Shown in pieces: positions 46,576 to 58,625 of a DNA stretch of 64,000 nucleotides. Position 1 is the first letter of the stretch, and each line of letters begins with the position of its first letter. The stretch comes from Rutpela maculata. Its lineage: Eukaryota > Arthropoda > Insecta > Coleoptera > Cerambycidae. The translations under genes were made by a program, and so were the position numbers. Location of the stretch: contig OW386289.2 in assembly GCA_936432065.2 (NCBI GenBank), positions 17,752,277-17,816,276 on the forward strand. The letters run 5' to 3'. The notes below the pieces were generated by a model that ran no database searches, had not been told where the DNA came from, and saw only the letters and a list, made by a program, of their open reading frames with translations.

Positions 46576-46861
46576 GAGCCTCTCAAAGAGCGAAAGAAAT
46601 TATAGTTGTACTATGAAGGAATGTTTGGCAGTTATTTTCGCCTGTGAAAAGTTTAGGCCATACGTTGAGGGAGTCAGGTTCACGGTCATCACAGACCATG
46701 CATCCCTAAAGTGGTTGTATAAACTACGCGACCCATCTGGGAAACTTGCACGTTGGTGATCCCCCTCCCAGTCAGAATGTCTCGAGGGTGCCGCAATTAA
46801 CGTTGATAATTGTATCTCGCTCGATATTGATTTATCTAATATAGACTCTTTCTATGAAAAG
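46540..46861 (+). pseudogene. Element 2 pol, part 3: RNase H, ending at a premature stop
   Basis: In the next frame RNase H continues with GAFASRSLSKSERNYSCTM, KECLAVIFACEKFRPYVEGV and TVITDHASLKWLYKLRDP. A TGA at 46757-46759 interrupts it in KLARW. Past the stop the same frame goes on (ECLEGAAINVDNCISLDI) into the next part, so this is a point lesion rather than a natural end. Confidence 0.8.
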
Positions 46862-47149
46862 ATGCTCGAGAAAATTTTAAGTAGGCCTGATGACTTTCCC
46901 CAATGGACAGTAAGAAATAAATATGTGTATAAGTTGATACCGTCGAAGGTGCCTTTAAGTACGAATATTTCTGAGTGGAAACTCTTAGTTCCTAAGACAC
47001 AACGTCTTTCTGTGTTGCGGTCCTGTCATGATGACGAAAAGGCTGCACATTTAGGTGTCTCTAAGACTGCCGCTCGAGTCGGCCTGACGTATTATTGGCC
47101 AAAAATGCGCCGAGACATATATCGTTATGTCAGATCTTGTGGTGCGTAA
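46862..47149 (+). pseudogene. Element 2 pol, part 4: integrase zinc-binding region
   Basis: KTQRLSVLRSCHDDEKAAHL followed by GVSKTAARVGLTYYWPKMRR matches the HHCC integrase region, including the YYWP box. The frame stops at 47147-47149 right after RYVRSCGA, where the CxxC pair should be completed, so a third frameshift lies at about 47130-47145. Confidence 0.8.
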
Positions 47150-47876
47150 TGCGCAGAAGGCTTTGAATACTTCTAGGTTTGGATTAATGGGGGCTGAAAA
47201 GCAAGTACGTTTTCCTTGGCAGGTCATTTCGGTTGATTTAATGGGTCCGTTACCGAGGAGTAGCGCAGGTCATTCCTATCTTTTAGTGGTAAGCGATTGG
47301 TTTACAAAGTATACACTTTTGCACTCGTTGCGAAAAGCTACCGCCCCGGGTATTGTACGTTTCATAGAGAATGAGGTATTCTTGGTGTACGGTGTGCCGC
47401 AATATGTCATTTGCGACAATGGGTCACAATTTGCGGGTACCCAGTTTAAAAATCTTGTAAAGGAATATAAGTCAAACATTTGGTTTACCGCCAAATATCA
47501 TGCACAGGCCAATTTTGTCGAGAGATATAACCGCACTGTTGGCACAGCCATCCGTAGTTATATCCGAGAAGACCATAAACATCGGGACAAAAACATTGCG
47601 AAGATTGGTTTTGCACTGCGTACCGCTAACCACGAGGTTACCGAGTACAGTCCCGCTTTCCTAAATTTTGGAAGAGTAGTTCCCGCGACTGGAGATTATT
47701 ACGGACGTTCGAGTTTCGATAAGTTAAAACCTGGGGATACCACGCACTATGCGCTCGGCGTAGGCAAACTAAGGGAAATTTATAAGACGGTTCAGGACAA
47801 ATTAAACGCAGCGTATAAGCGTAATGAAAAGTCGTATAATTTGAATGTTCCGATTCTGAGGGAACATAGATTTTGA
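47127..47876 (+). pseudogene. Element 2 pol, part 5: integrase catalytic core
   Basis: The three catalytic acids are present: VISVDLMGPL (Asp 37), VICDNGSQF (Asp 97) and ANFVERYNR (Glu 132). The HxQ box reads YHAQANFVERYNRTVG. Downstream, KVQDKLNAAYKRNEKSYN-like helices precede the expected C-terminal domain, which is cut by a stop at 47874-47876 after ILREHRF. Other frames may continue it briefly. The core is well kept, but no uninterrupted pol protein can be made. Confidence 0.85.
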
Positions 47877-48404
47877 TTTCACCTTCGCCATATTAAATTG
47901 TGTTTAACTCTGCACAGTACGGAGTCCCGTTGTGAAAGAAATGCATTTTTGCAGATCCGGTTAATGAAACTTTAGGGCTATCCTAGGTTATTTTAGGACA
48001 GTATATTTTCTTCGATGTGAATCTGTCTGCCTGTTTTAGAGTTAATTAGTCGCCGAAGCAGGAAGTTTGTTATATGTGACGTTCGCGCCGTTATATTTAA
48101 ATGTTTGTGGAAGCTGTAGTCAGCAAATTTTACCGTATGTTAGTTCTAAGTTAGGTTTAAATCTGCGCAGATACTAGTCGATAGGTAGGTAGGAATTTGT
48201 ACATATGATAGCTTAGACGTGTTAGCTTAGGAGCGTTAAGTTAGAGCTGTAGTCTTAGTTTAGGTAGAGTGTAGTTGATCGATCGATTCGATTATTTAGG
48301 ATAAGTTTACTAACAGTTTAACTGGGTTAATATAGAGGAAAGGGTCCTTATGAAAAATAGTAATTTTCAATTCCTATTTTTCTACCATTGAACAGGGGTG
48401 ATTG
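47877..48404 (+). other. Element 2 3' untranslated region
   Basis: Lies between integrase and the 3' LTR; no envelope gene. A purine-rich GAACAGGGGTGA just before the LTR (about 48390-48402) could be part of the polypurine tract. Confidence 0.55.
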
Positions 48405-48979
48405 TGTAACGGGTAAATAGTACTTTTTGGGGCGAATCCTGTATGCGTGGTTCTTTTTGGTATACCTTACCTTGTCCTGTACTTAAGTGGTAGGAACATT
48501 TCTTCATTGAGTGCATAGGAGCGACACAACGCATTTATAATTATATCTTTATGGTATAAAGTTTGATTCGGTTAATTTAAGGAAGTAACATGTTACCTTA
48601 TTATTACTATACCTTGGAAGAATGTTCGACTCCCTCATGGTACTAGGAACCTTCAGAGTTTGTTTGGTAATTAGCATGGCTCATACTGCTTAAATTGATT
48701 TGTTGATAAATTGTCAGCGTATGCGGGCGTCTAAAACAGGGAAAAAGCGGTAGTGAAACCTTTTCCCAGTATTGTAAAATGTAGGCAGTTAGGTGCCTCG
48801 TATTGTTGTGTGCGTTTTCAACCACTTTATGCCTGGGATATTTTTATATGGAAGTCATAAGTTTCTCAGTTAAAACTTGTTTACGCCAATTTTCGGACAG
48901 AAACAGCCATGTTAGTTGTTTACGTTTAGTTTAGAATCAGGTTACCGACTAAGCGCACTGTCGGTACAGGTTGAGCGCG
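48405..48979 (+). repeat. 3' LTR of element 2, truncated
   Basis: First 575 bases of the LTR, matching 40711-41285 with about five differences. It breaks off at GAGCGCG, exactly where the next LTR element starts. Confidence 0.9.
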
Positions 48980-49220
48980 AGTTAAGCTGGACAGCTTCCT
49001 AGATAAGACAACAGAAACACCATGTCAGCCATCTCATCCCGTCCGCTCCTATGCTACCAGAGATAATCTCGTCACTTCGTGTCTAACTTTCATACAGTAA
49101 ACATCAATTATATTCAGTATAATTATTGTTAATTTATTTACGTAAAATAAAAACTTTGTAATATTTTTTAACAATTATAATTTTTTTTAAAAACTCGTTA
49201 AGTCGGCCACGCGGCTTAAC
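48980..49220 (+). repeat. 5' LTR of nested element 3 (17.6/297-like)
   Basis: Begins AGTTAAGCTGGACAGC and ends GGCCACGCGGCTTAAC, with short imperfect inverted ends, directly followed by a tRNA primer site. An AATAAA at about 49147 could be the polyadenylation signal. No second copy of this LTR is in the window. Confidence 0.75.
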
Positions 49221-49240
49221 TGGCGCAGTCAACGGTAGGA
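49221..49240 (+). promoter_or_regulatory. Primer-binding site of element 3
   Basis: TGGCGCAGTCAACGGTAGGA resembles the serine-tRNA site TGGCGCAGTCGGTAGGAT of the 17.6/297 group, with a two-base change. Confidence 0.8.
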
Positions 49241-49845
49241 TTAATGCCCAAAAGTTCTCAAAAATCAAAAATTTTGTTCATACCTACGATTAAGGCATTA
49301 TTCGAACTTTTCGCAAGTCCATTGGGGACCTGTTCCAGTGAAACCATCAATCCATCGAGGATAGTGAGCCATCAGTCAATTGAGGACAGCTTAACTGAAT
49401 AAAAATTCACCAATGAAGTCAACTTTAATTACAACTCTAATTTTGTAAGTAATATTGATCAATCCGCTTTTTCCCACCTTACCTTCCTTCAAAAAAAAAA
49501 AAATTTAATAAACAAATATCATTACCGCCTTAGAATTTTCATAATAGCATTGGAAATTCATCTTCTAATTTTATTTTTATTCCTATGATTTTAAGAGTAT
49601 TGCCTGGATCGAGTAGGGCAAGAAATTAAAATCCAACATAACTGGCTTTATACTAACTGCCTACAAAATAAGTTAAACAAAATCTAAAATCCAAAGCCCC
49701 GTAGGAAAAATATTCACAGTCTCGCACTAGAGCACGGCCGTACTTTGTACGTCAACCCTCCCTCGGTCTGAGTAACCGTGAATACAGAGCTTGCAATAAA
49801 ACGACGATTTTAAAACAAAGTGATATAAAATACTAACACCTTTTA

Positions 49846-50106
49846 ATGAACATTATTGACGACCTTGTGAATCAATTCGCCAATCTTCAAACCGATACAC
49901 AAATAATTAAAACAGCCCCTGCAAGACCAGAAACTACCATGGCTTTACCACAAATTTCGGTTCGGGACTACTTGGAATTAATACCCACATTTGATGGACA
50001 ACCTACCAAATTATCAACATTTATAGAAGCATGTGAAAAGGTTTTCCCACTCATGGCACCGAATAATGAGCCCTCCAGAATAACATTCACGATGTTACCG
50101 GTGTGA
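49846..50106 (+). pseudogene. Element 3 gag, N-terminal fragment
   Basis: 86 codons: MNIIDDLVNQFANLQTDT, then SVRDYLELIPTFDGQPTKLS and FIEACEKVF. The IPxFDGxxxxLxxFI...CE pattern is the start of a 17.6/297-type Gypsy gag. The similarity ends by about 50100, and no further gag or pol follows before the satellite. The element is therefore truncated after about 1.1 kb. Confidence 0.7.
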
Positions 50107-50389
50107 AGACAGCAGCCAGACTTAGCAGCTAATATTTCCGAACTCTTCCGAACAACCATAGGCGTCGGCGCAAGGGTCATGCGTGTCAAATACTTATTTT
50201 GTATTAATTCAGCATTATATATTGGCAAAGTTGGTTCTTTTCTACGAATTCTGATGTTCCGAAAGCTAAACAATGTAAAATTTAAAATTGCCTTGTTCGA
50301 CATTCTTAAATTCTGACACAGCGAGTTCTCAAGACAAATTTCACATTTCGATTACTAAGAATAACCCAATTTCGATGTAAAACTCGGAG
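50107..50389. other. Junction between element 3 and the satellite
   Basis: No recognisable feature; possibly remains of element 3 or of the original target. Confidence 0.4.
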
Positions 50390-53300
50390 TTCAATAATAA
50401 CTAATTCCCGAGAGGCGGAAAATAATCAACAACCTCAAAAACATATTAATTAATTTCACGATATACTTCCATTTAGACAATACGAAATTTTGAGGAAACA
50501 ATACATGCTTGATGGCTGCTGCGACGAATGCTTGCAGACCCTCCGAGGGACGGAAGATAATTAACAACCTCAAAAACGCATTAATCGATTTCTCGAAATC
50601 CCTACATTTAGACAACACCAAATTTTGAGGCAACAGTACCTATTTGATGCTTTTTCTGATGGTTAAAACCGCGAATACTTGCAGATCTCCCGAGAGGCGG
50701 AAAATAATTAACAACCCCAAGAACGTATTAATTAATTTCTTGAAATCCCTACATTTAGACAACTCCAAATTTTGAGGGAAAGATATCCACTAGGTGTTTT
50801 ATCTGATGGCAAGCGTGATGAAGATTTGCAGAGCTGTCAAGGGGCGGAAAATAATTAACAACCCCAAGAACGCATTAACTGAATTCTCGAAATCCATACA
50901 TTTAGACAACATCAAATTTTGAGGGAACAGTACCTACTAGATGCTTTATCTTATGGCTAATGCGACGAAGACTTGCAGATCTCCCAAGGGGCGGAAAATA
51001 ATTAAAAAACCTAAAAACGTATTAATCGATTTCTCGAAATCCCTACATTTAGACAACACCAAATTTTGAGGGAACAGTATCCACTTGATGCTTTCTCTGA
51101 CGGCTTGTGCGGCGAAGACTTGCAGATCTCTCAAGGGGCGGAAAATAATTAGAAAGCCTAAAAACGTATTAATCGATTTCTCGAAATCTCTACATTTAGA
51201 CAACACCAAATTTTGAGAGAACATTACCTACTAGATCCTTTATCTTATGATTAGGGCGACGAAGATTTGCAGATCTCCCGAGGGGCGGAAAATAATTAAC
51301 AACCCCAAAAACATATTAATTAATTTCTCGAAATCTGAATATTTAGACAAGACCAAATTTTGCAGGAACAGTACTTGCTTGATGCTTTCTCTGATCGCTT
51401 GTGCGGCGAAGACTTGCAGATCTCCCGAGGGGAGGAAAATAATTAACAACCCCAAAAACATATTAATTAATTTCTCGAAATTTGTACATTTAGACAAGAC
51501 CAAATTTTGTGGGAACAGTACCTACTTGATGTTTTCTCTGATGGCTGGTGCGGCGAAGACTTGCAGATGTCCCAAGGGGCGGAAAATAATTAAAACACCG
51601 AAAAACGTATTTATCGATTTCTCGAAATCCCTACATTTAGACAACACCAAATTTTGAGGGAACAGTACCTACTTGATGCTTTCTCTCATGGCTTGTGCGG
51701 CGAAGACTTGCAGACCCCCCAAAGGTCGTAAAATAATTAAAAAGCCTAAAAACGTATTAATCGATTTCTCGACATACCTACACTTAGACAACACCAAATT
51801 TTGAGGGAACAGTACATACTAGATCCTTTATCTTACGGTTAGTGCGACGAAGACTTGCGGATCTCCCGAGGGGCGGAAAATAATTAACAACCCCAAAAAC
51901 ATATTAATTAATTTCTCAAAATCTGTACATTTAGACAAGACCAAATTTTGTGGGAACAGTACCTACTTGATGCTTTCTCTGACGGCTTGTGCGGCGAAGA
52001 CTTGCAGGTCTCCCGAGGGGCAGAAAATAATTAACAACCCCAAAAACATTAATTAATTATTCGAAATCTGTACATTTAGACAAGACCAAGTTTTGTGGGA
52101 ACAGGACCTACTTGATACTCTCCCTGATGCCTAGTGCGGCGAAGACTTGCAGATCTCTCGAGGGGCGGAAAATAATTAACAACCCCAAAAGCATATTAAT
52201 TAATTACTCGAAATCTGTACATTTAGACAAGGCCAAATATTGTGCGAACAGTACCTACTTGATGCTTTCTGTGACGGCTTATGCCGCGAAGACTTGCAGA
52301 TCTCCCAAGGGGCGGAAAATAATTAACAACCCCAAAAACATATTAATTAATTAATCGAAATCTGTACATTTAGACAAGACCAAATATTGTGGGAGCAGTA
52401 CACACTTGATGCTTTCTCTGACGGCTTGTGCGGCGAAGACTTGCAGATCTCCCGAGGGGCGGAAAATAATTAACAATCCCAAAACATTAATTAATTACTC
52501 GAAATCTGTACATATAGACAAGACCAAATCTTGTGGGAACAGTACCTACTTGATACTTTCTCTGATATCTAGTGCGGTGAAGACTTGCAAGATCTCTCGA
52601 GGGGCGGAAAATAATTAACAACCCCAAAAACATATTAATTAATTACTCGAAATCTGTACATTTAGACAAGACCAAATATTGAGGGAACAGTACATACTTG
52701 ACGGCTTGTGCGGCGAAGACTTGCAGATCTCCCGAGGGGCGGAAAATAATTAACAATCCCAAAACATTAATTAATTACTCGAAATCTGTACATATAGACA
52801 AGACCAAATTTTGTGGGAACAGTACCTACATAATACTTTCTCTGTTATCTAGTGCGGCGAAGACTTGCAAGATCTCTCGAGGGCGGAAAATAATTAACAA
52901 CCCCAAAAACATATTAATTAATTACTCGAAAACTGTACATTTAGACAAGACCAAATATTGTGGGAACAGTACCTACTTCATGCTTTCTCTAGAAAGCCTA
53001 AAAACGTATTAATCGATTTCTCGAAATCTCTACATTTAGACAACACAAAATTTTGAGGGAACATTAGCTACCAGATCCTTTATCTTATGATTAGGGCAAC
53101 GAAGACTTGCAGATCTCCCGAGGGGCAGAAAATAATTAAAAACCTAAAAATCGATTTCTTGAAATCCCTACATTTAGACAAGACCAAATTTTGAGAGAAC
53201 AGTACTTACTTGATGCTTTCTCTGATGGCTAGTGCAGCTAAGACTTGCAGATCTCCAGAGGGGCGGAAAATAATTAATAACCCCAAACACATATTAATTA

Positions 53301-56300
53301 ACTTCTCGGAATCTGTACATTTAGACAAGACCAAACTTTGTGGGAACAGTACTTACTTGAGGCTTTCTCAGATGGATGGCGCGGCGAAGACTTGCAGATC
53401 TCCCGAGGGGCGAAAAATAATTAACAACCCCAAAAACATATTAATTAATTTCTCGAAATCTGTACATTTAGACAAGACCAAATTTTGTGGAAACAGTACT
53501 TACTTTTTACTCCCTCTCTTACGGCTGGTGCGGCGAAGACTTGCAGATGTCCCAAGGGGCGGAAAATAATTAAAACACCGAAAAACTTATTTATCGATTT
53601 CTCGAAATCCCTACATTTAGACAACACCAAATTTTGAGGGAACAGTACCTACTTGATGCTTTCTCTCATGGCTTGTGCGGCGAAGACTTGCAGACCTCCC
53701 AAGGGGCGTAAAATAATTAAAAAGCCTAAAAACGTATTAATCGATTTCTCGGCATACCTACATTTAGACAACACCAAATTTTGAGGGAACAGTACACACT
53801 AGATCCTTTATCTTATGGTTAGTGCGACGAAGACTTGCGGATCTCCCGAGGGGCGGAAAATAATTAACAACCCCAAAAACATATTAATTAATTTCTCGAA
53901 ATCTGTACATTTAGACAAGACCAAATTTTGTGGGAACAATACCTACTTGATGCTTTCTCCGGCGTCTTGTGCGGCGAAGACTTGCAGATCTCCCGAGGTG
54001 CGGAAAATAATTAACAACCCCAAAAACATTAATTAATTATTCGAAATCTGTACATTTAGACAAGACCAAATTTTGTGGGAACAGGACCTACTTGATACTT
54101 TCTCTGATGCCTAGAGCGGCGAAGACATGCAGATCTCTCGAGGGGCGGAAAATAATTAACAACCCCAAAAACATATTAATTAATTACTCGAAATCTGTAC
54201 ATTTAGAAAAGACCAAATATTGTGAGAACAGTACCTACTTGATGCTTTCTGTGACGGCTTATGCGGCGAAGACTTGCAGATCTCCCGAGGGGCGGAAAAT
54301 AAGTAACAACCCCAAAAACATATTAATTAATTTCTCGAAATCTGCACATTTAGACAAGACCAAATTTTGTGGGAACAGTACCTACTTGATTCTTTCTCTG
54401 ATGGCTAGTGCGGCGAAGACTTGCAGGTCTCCCAAGGGGCGGAAAATAATTAAAAACCCCAAAAACATATTAATTAATTACTCGAAATCTGTACATTTAG
54501 ACAAGACCAAATATTGTGGGAACAGTACCTACTTGATGCTTTCTCTGACGGCTTATGTGGCGAAGACTTGCAGATCTCCCGAGGGGCGGAAAATAATTAA
54601 CAACCCCAAAAACATTAATTAATTATTCGAAATCTGTACATTTAGACAAGACCAAATTTTGTGGGAACAGGACCTACTTGATACTTTCGCTGATGTCTAG
54701 TGCGGGGAAGACTTGCAGATCTGCCGAGGGGCGGAAAATAATTAACAACCTCAAAAACATATTAATTAATTACTCGAAATCTGTACAGTTAGATAAGACC
54801 AAATATTGTGGGAACAGTACCTACTTGATGCTTTCTCTGACGGCTTATGCGGCGAAGACTTGCAGATCTCTCAAGGGGCGGAAAATAATTAGATAGCCTA
54901 AAAACGTATTAATCGATTTCTCGAAATCTCTACATTTAGACAACACCAAATTTTGAGGGAACATTACCTACTAGATCCTTTATCTTAGGATTAGGGCGAC
55001 GAAGACTTGCAGATCTCCCGAGGGGCGGAAAATAATTAACAACCCCAAAAACATATTAATTAATTTCTCGAAATCTGACCATTTAGACAAGACCAAATTT
55101 TGTGGGAAGAGTACCTACTTGATGCTTTCTCTGATGGCTAGTGCGGCGAAGACTTGCAGATCTCCCGAGGGGCGGAAAATAATTAGAAAGCCTAAAAACT
55201 TATTAATCGATTTCTCGAAATCTCTACATTTAGACAACACCAAATTTTGAGGGAACATTACCTACTAGATCCTTTATCTTATGATTAGGGTGGCGAAGAC
55301 TTGCAGATCTCCCGAGGGGCGGAAAATAATTAACAACCCCAAAAACATATTAATTAATTTCCCGAAATCTGACCATTTAGACAAGACCAAATTTTGCGGG
55401 AACAGTACTTGCTTGATGCTATTTCTGATCGCTTGTGCGGCGAAGACTTGCAGATCTCCCGAGGGGTGGAAAATAATTAACAACCGCAAAAACGTATTAA
55501 TTAATTACTCGAAATCTGTACATTTAGACAAGACCAAATATTGTGGGAACAGTACATACTTGATGCTTTCTCTAACGGCTTGTGCGGCGAAGACTTGCAG
55601 ATCTCCCGAGGGGCGGAGAATAATTAACAACCCCAAAACATTAATTAATTACTCGAAATCTGTACATTTAGACAAGACCAAATTTTGTGGGAACAGTACT
55701 TACTTGAAGCTTTATTTGATGGCTAGTGCGGCGAAGACTTGCAGATCTCCCGAGGGGCGGAAAATAATTAACAACCCCAATAACATATTAATTAATTACT
55801 CGAAATCTGTACATTTAGACAAGACCAAACTTTGTAGGAACAGTACTTACTTGACACTTTCTCTGATGGCTTGTGCGGCGAAGACTTGCAGATCTCTCAA
55901 GGGGCGGAAAATAATTAGAAAGCCTAAAAACGTATTAATCGATTTCTCGAAATCTCTACATTTAGACAACACCAAATTTTGAGGGAACAGTACCTACTAG
56001 ATTATTTATCTTATGATTAGGGCGACGAAGACTTGCAGATGTCCTGAGGGGCGGAAAATAATTAAAAACCCCAAAAACATATTAATTAATTTCCCGAAAT
56101 CTGACTATTTAGACAAGACCAAATTTTGCGGGAACAGTACTTGCTTGATGTTTTCTCTGATCGCTTATGCGACGAAGAATTTTAGATCTCCCGAGGGGAG
56201 GAAAATAATTAAAAACCCCAAAAACATATTAATTAATTTCTCGAAATCTGTACATTTAGACAAGACCAAATTTTGTGGGAACAGTACTTACTTGAAGTTT

Positions 56301-56710
56301 TATTTGATGGCTAGTGCGGCGAAGACTTGCAGATCTCCCGAGGGGCGGAAAATAATTAACAACCCCAATAACATATTAATTAATTACTCGAAATCTGTAC
56401 ATTTAGACAAGACCAAACTTTGTAGGAACAGTACTTACTTGACACTTTCTCTGATGGCTAGTGCGGCGAAGGCTTGCAGATCTCCCGAGGGGCGGAAAAT
56501 AATTAACAACCCCAAAAACATATTAATTAATTTTTCGAAACCTCTACATTTAGACAACACCAATTTTTGGGTGCCTACAGTACTTAATTGATGGCGAATG
56601 CGATGAAGACTTGCAGATCTTCCGAAGGGACGAAAAATAATTATCAACCCTGAGAACATATTAATTAATTCTTCCATGTACTTAGGCAGCACGAAATTTT
56701 GAGACAAAAT
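50390..56710. repeat. 147-bp satellite array, about 43 units
   Basis: The landmark CGGCGAAGACTTGCAG recurs every 147 bases (for example 51404 to 51551), with some shorter units caused by 1-3 base deletions and a few truncated units (near 52690 and 52985). Each unit has a GCGGAAAATAATTAACAA block, a TTAATTAATT core, a CGAAATCTGTACATTTAGAC block and an AAATTTTGTGGGAACAGTAC block. Two subtypes alternate: one with ACATATTAATTAATT and GACAAGACC, the other with CGTATTAATCGATTTC and GACAACACC. Units at both edges (50390-50800 and 56577-56710) are the most diverged. Open frames up to 233 codons cross the array on both strands because 147 is divisible by three. Confidence 0.95.
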
Positions 56711-57003
56711 AACAATGAGGCTGGAGCTTTATCTGATGGCTGTGTTTTTTTTTTGTATTACGGCCACGACGAAGTAGTACGTACATTCTCTCTATAGATG
56801 GAAAATAATCGGCAATAATCATCGTAGAAGAAGAATTTTTGTAATCTGATCTCGAACATCTAATAAAAAATATAGGTGTGTATGTACGTATGTATGTGTT
56901 TAGACCGTTTGCTGTAAACACGATAACATCTGTTAGACTAAATTTCTTTACATCAAATTTGAAACATGTAAAATGGCATGTTAGAATACTCCCAACTCAT
57001 TTA
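56711..57003. other. Junction between satellite and the Mutator-like element
   Basis: Short T run and GTATGTATGT-like words around 56880; otherwise nothing. The 3' end of the transposon must lie near or within this interval but is not recognised. Confidence 0.4.
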
Positions 57004-58625
57004 CTACAAAATGATATTAAAGCATTTTTCATTTCTTATGTTTGTTGGGTATTTTGCAACTGTAAAAATATTTAATAATTTTAAGGAAATAAACCTCGTG
57101 CCAAAAGGATCAGACAGAGAGAGGTTGGTTTTTAATAATATTGGCGTCAATTGATCATGCTGCATGGGATATTTGTGTGCATTGTTTACAGTATCAAGGA
57201 AATTTTGGAATTTTTTAAGATACAATTTTGCTTTATTCGTAGTGCTACCCATTGGATCCAAAAAAAGAAATGTTTTCTCCTGAAAGTCTACGATAATTAA
57301 ACAGTAATGATTATTATTTATTAAGAGTGGCAATGCTATTTGATCAGAATTAATCATAAAATTTTTAATAAAATCATCAGTAAATGTTGTTTGTGATAAT
57401 ATAATTGATGACACTTCTATCGGAATGATTTGATACCTATTTCCAATTGCGAAATTTAATAAACTAAGGACGATGTCGATAACAAAATTAACGACCCAAG
57501 TTGTACCAACTAATGATGAATAGTCGCAGTACATAAGTTCTTTCATATAGTAATCTATTTTAGGGAACAATGAAATAATATAATTTCTGTCATTTACGTG
57601 TTTGACATAATAATTAATGTCATCCACTAATCCATTATCCAGGAATTTGATTGTCCTTAATGTAACCCATTTTCGATCTATCTCATAAAAATTAGTATTG
57701 GGCATAACTAAAGCTGGCAAATAATAATAAAAATAAAATTCTTTTAATTTCATTAACTTGTTTCTCCAAAAGCGCGGATTTCTCTCGATTCGCTCGACTA
57801 TTATATTTTTATTAAAATACACAACGAAATCACACCAAGGTCGATTAACTGTTTCGAGCAAATCCTGTTCTTGATAGTAATAATTATGCGTGCGTTTTAA
57901 TTTCTTATCAGAATCGAGATACTCCAGTTTAACTTGGTCCAGATTTTTATTTTTGGCCATGTAGCTGCATTTAACTTCTATAATACCATCATCGTTAATA
58001 AGCCCGTCAGGAGAACCCGCCAAAAATGGGAAATTTTTATGAACAAAAAACCCTGCTTTTTTATATTTGCTTGGAAATTTCTTCAAATATTCCGCAATCG
58101 CTAAATGTTCATGTTCGTGTCCATAACGAATAGATGGTATATTTATTTTTTTCTCACTGGTTAGATCATTCGTTATATTCTGCTTAGTCCCAGATGTTTT
58201 CGCTTTGCAGATTCTACCGAAATTAGACGCAGTAATACGCTTACGCCTTTCGTTAAGCCAGACGCAGTCATTTTGGTTTCTTGTCAATTTTTCTATGTTT
58301 ATTTTTTCTTCCACATTTATATCGATGGATTTTAAAAACTTCGTACATTTTTCTGTCAATTCTTCATGCTTTTTAGTTTTTAAAACTTTTAGGTCCGTAT
58401 TCATAGCATCCGCGATGTTTGTGCGGCAACATTTGCAGACAAATTCGCCGCTATAGGAATTATCTAGCAGAGATTCGCATTTCTGATGGATCCATTTGTC
58501 GCACCGATCGCATTGTACCCAATCGGCTGTCTCGTCAAGTTGTCGTTCTGCACAATATAAGCAGCATTCGTCCTCAATGAATGAAGGTAGATTGTCTTCA
58601 GTGATCTGTTTTTTTAAAAAACTAC
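57004..58625 (-). CDS. PHD finger + YqaJ-type nuclease + Ulp1-like protease
   Basis: The frame is open well upstream of its first ATG (58404). From a predicted splice acceptor at 58626 it encodes a PHD-type zinc finger, with CCLYC, WVQCDRCDKWIHQKC and FVCKCC giving the C4-H-C3 ligand order. Counting from 58404, a YqaJ/lambda-exonuclease-like nuclease follows: RRKRITASNFGRI (53-65), GHEHEH (95-100), AGSPDGLI with IIEVKCS (129-147, the D...ExK core) and YYYQEQDLLE (175-184). The last 170 residues look like a Ulp1/adenain-type protease (TTWVVNFVI, NNNHYCLIIVD with His 366, FLDPMG with Asp 383, PMQHD with Gln 415), but the expected Cys-Gly is absent. It may process DNA ends and clip its own protein or SUMO; that is inference. 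PHD fingers usually read histone tails. Stop at 57004. Confidence 0.75.

Larger units (their letters stand above)
40711..48979 (+). mobile_element. Ty3/Gypsy LTR retrotransposon, element 2 (long LTR), 3' end cut
   Basis: The 5' LTR (40711 to about 42450) and the first 575 bases of the 3' LTR (48405-48979) match with about five differences. Between them, on the plus strand, lie a primer-binding site, a repeat-bearing leader, gag, protease, RT, RNase H and integrase. The long LTR and the PBS resembling TGGCGCC..ACGTGGGG recall Osvaldo/Ulysses-type elements; that is recognition, not a search. The rest of the 3' LTR is missing because another LTR element begins at 48980. Confidence 0.9.

Noticed and set aside
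51247..56591. Long open frames (up to 233 codons) with repeated RKIINNPKNILIN-like units
   Set aside because: They follow from the 147-bp unit being divisible by three. Frames are open on both strands, starts are arbitrary and no domain is recognisable. Treated as satellite, not protein.
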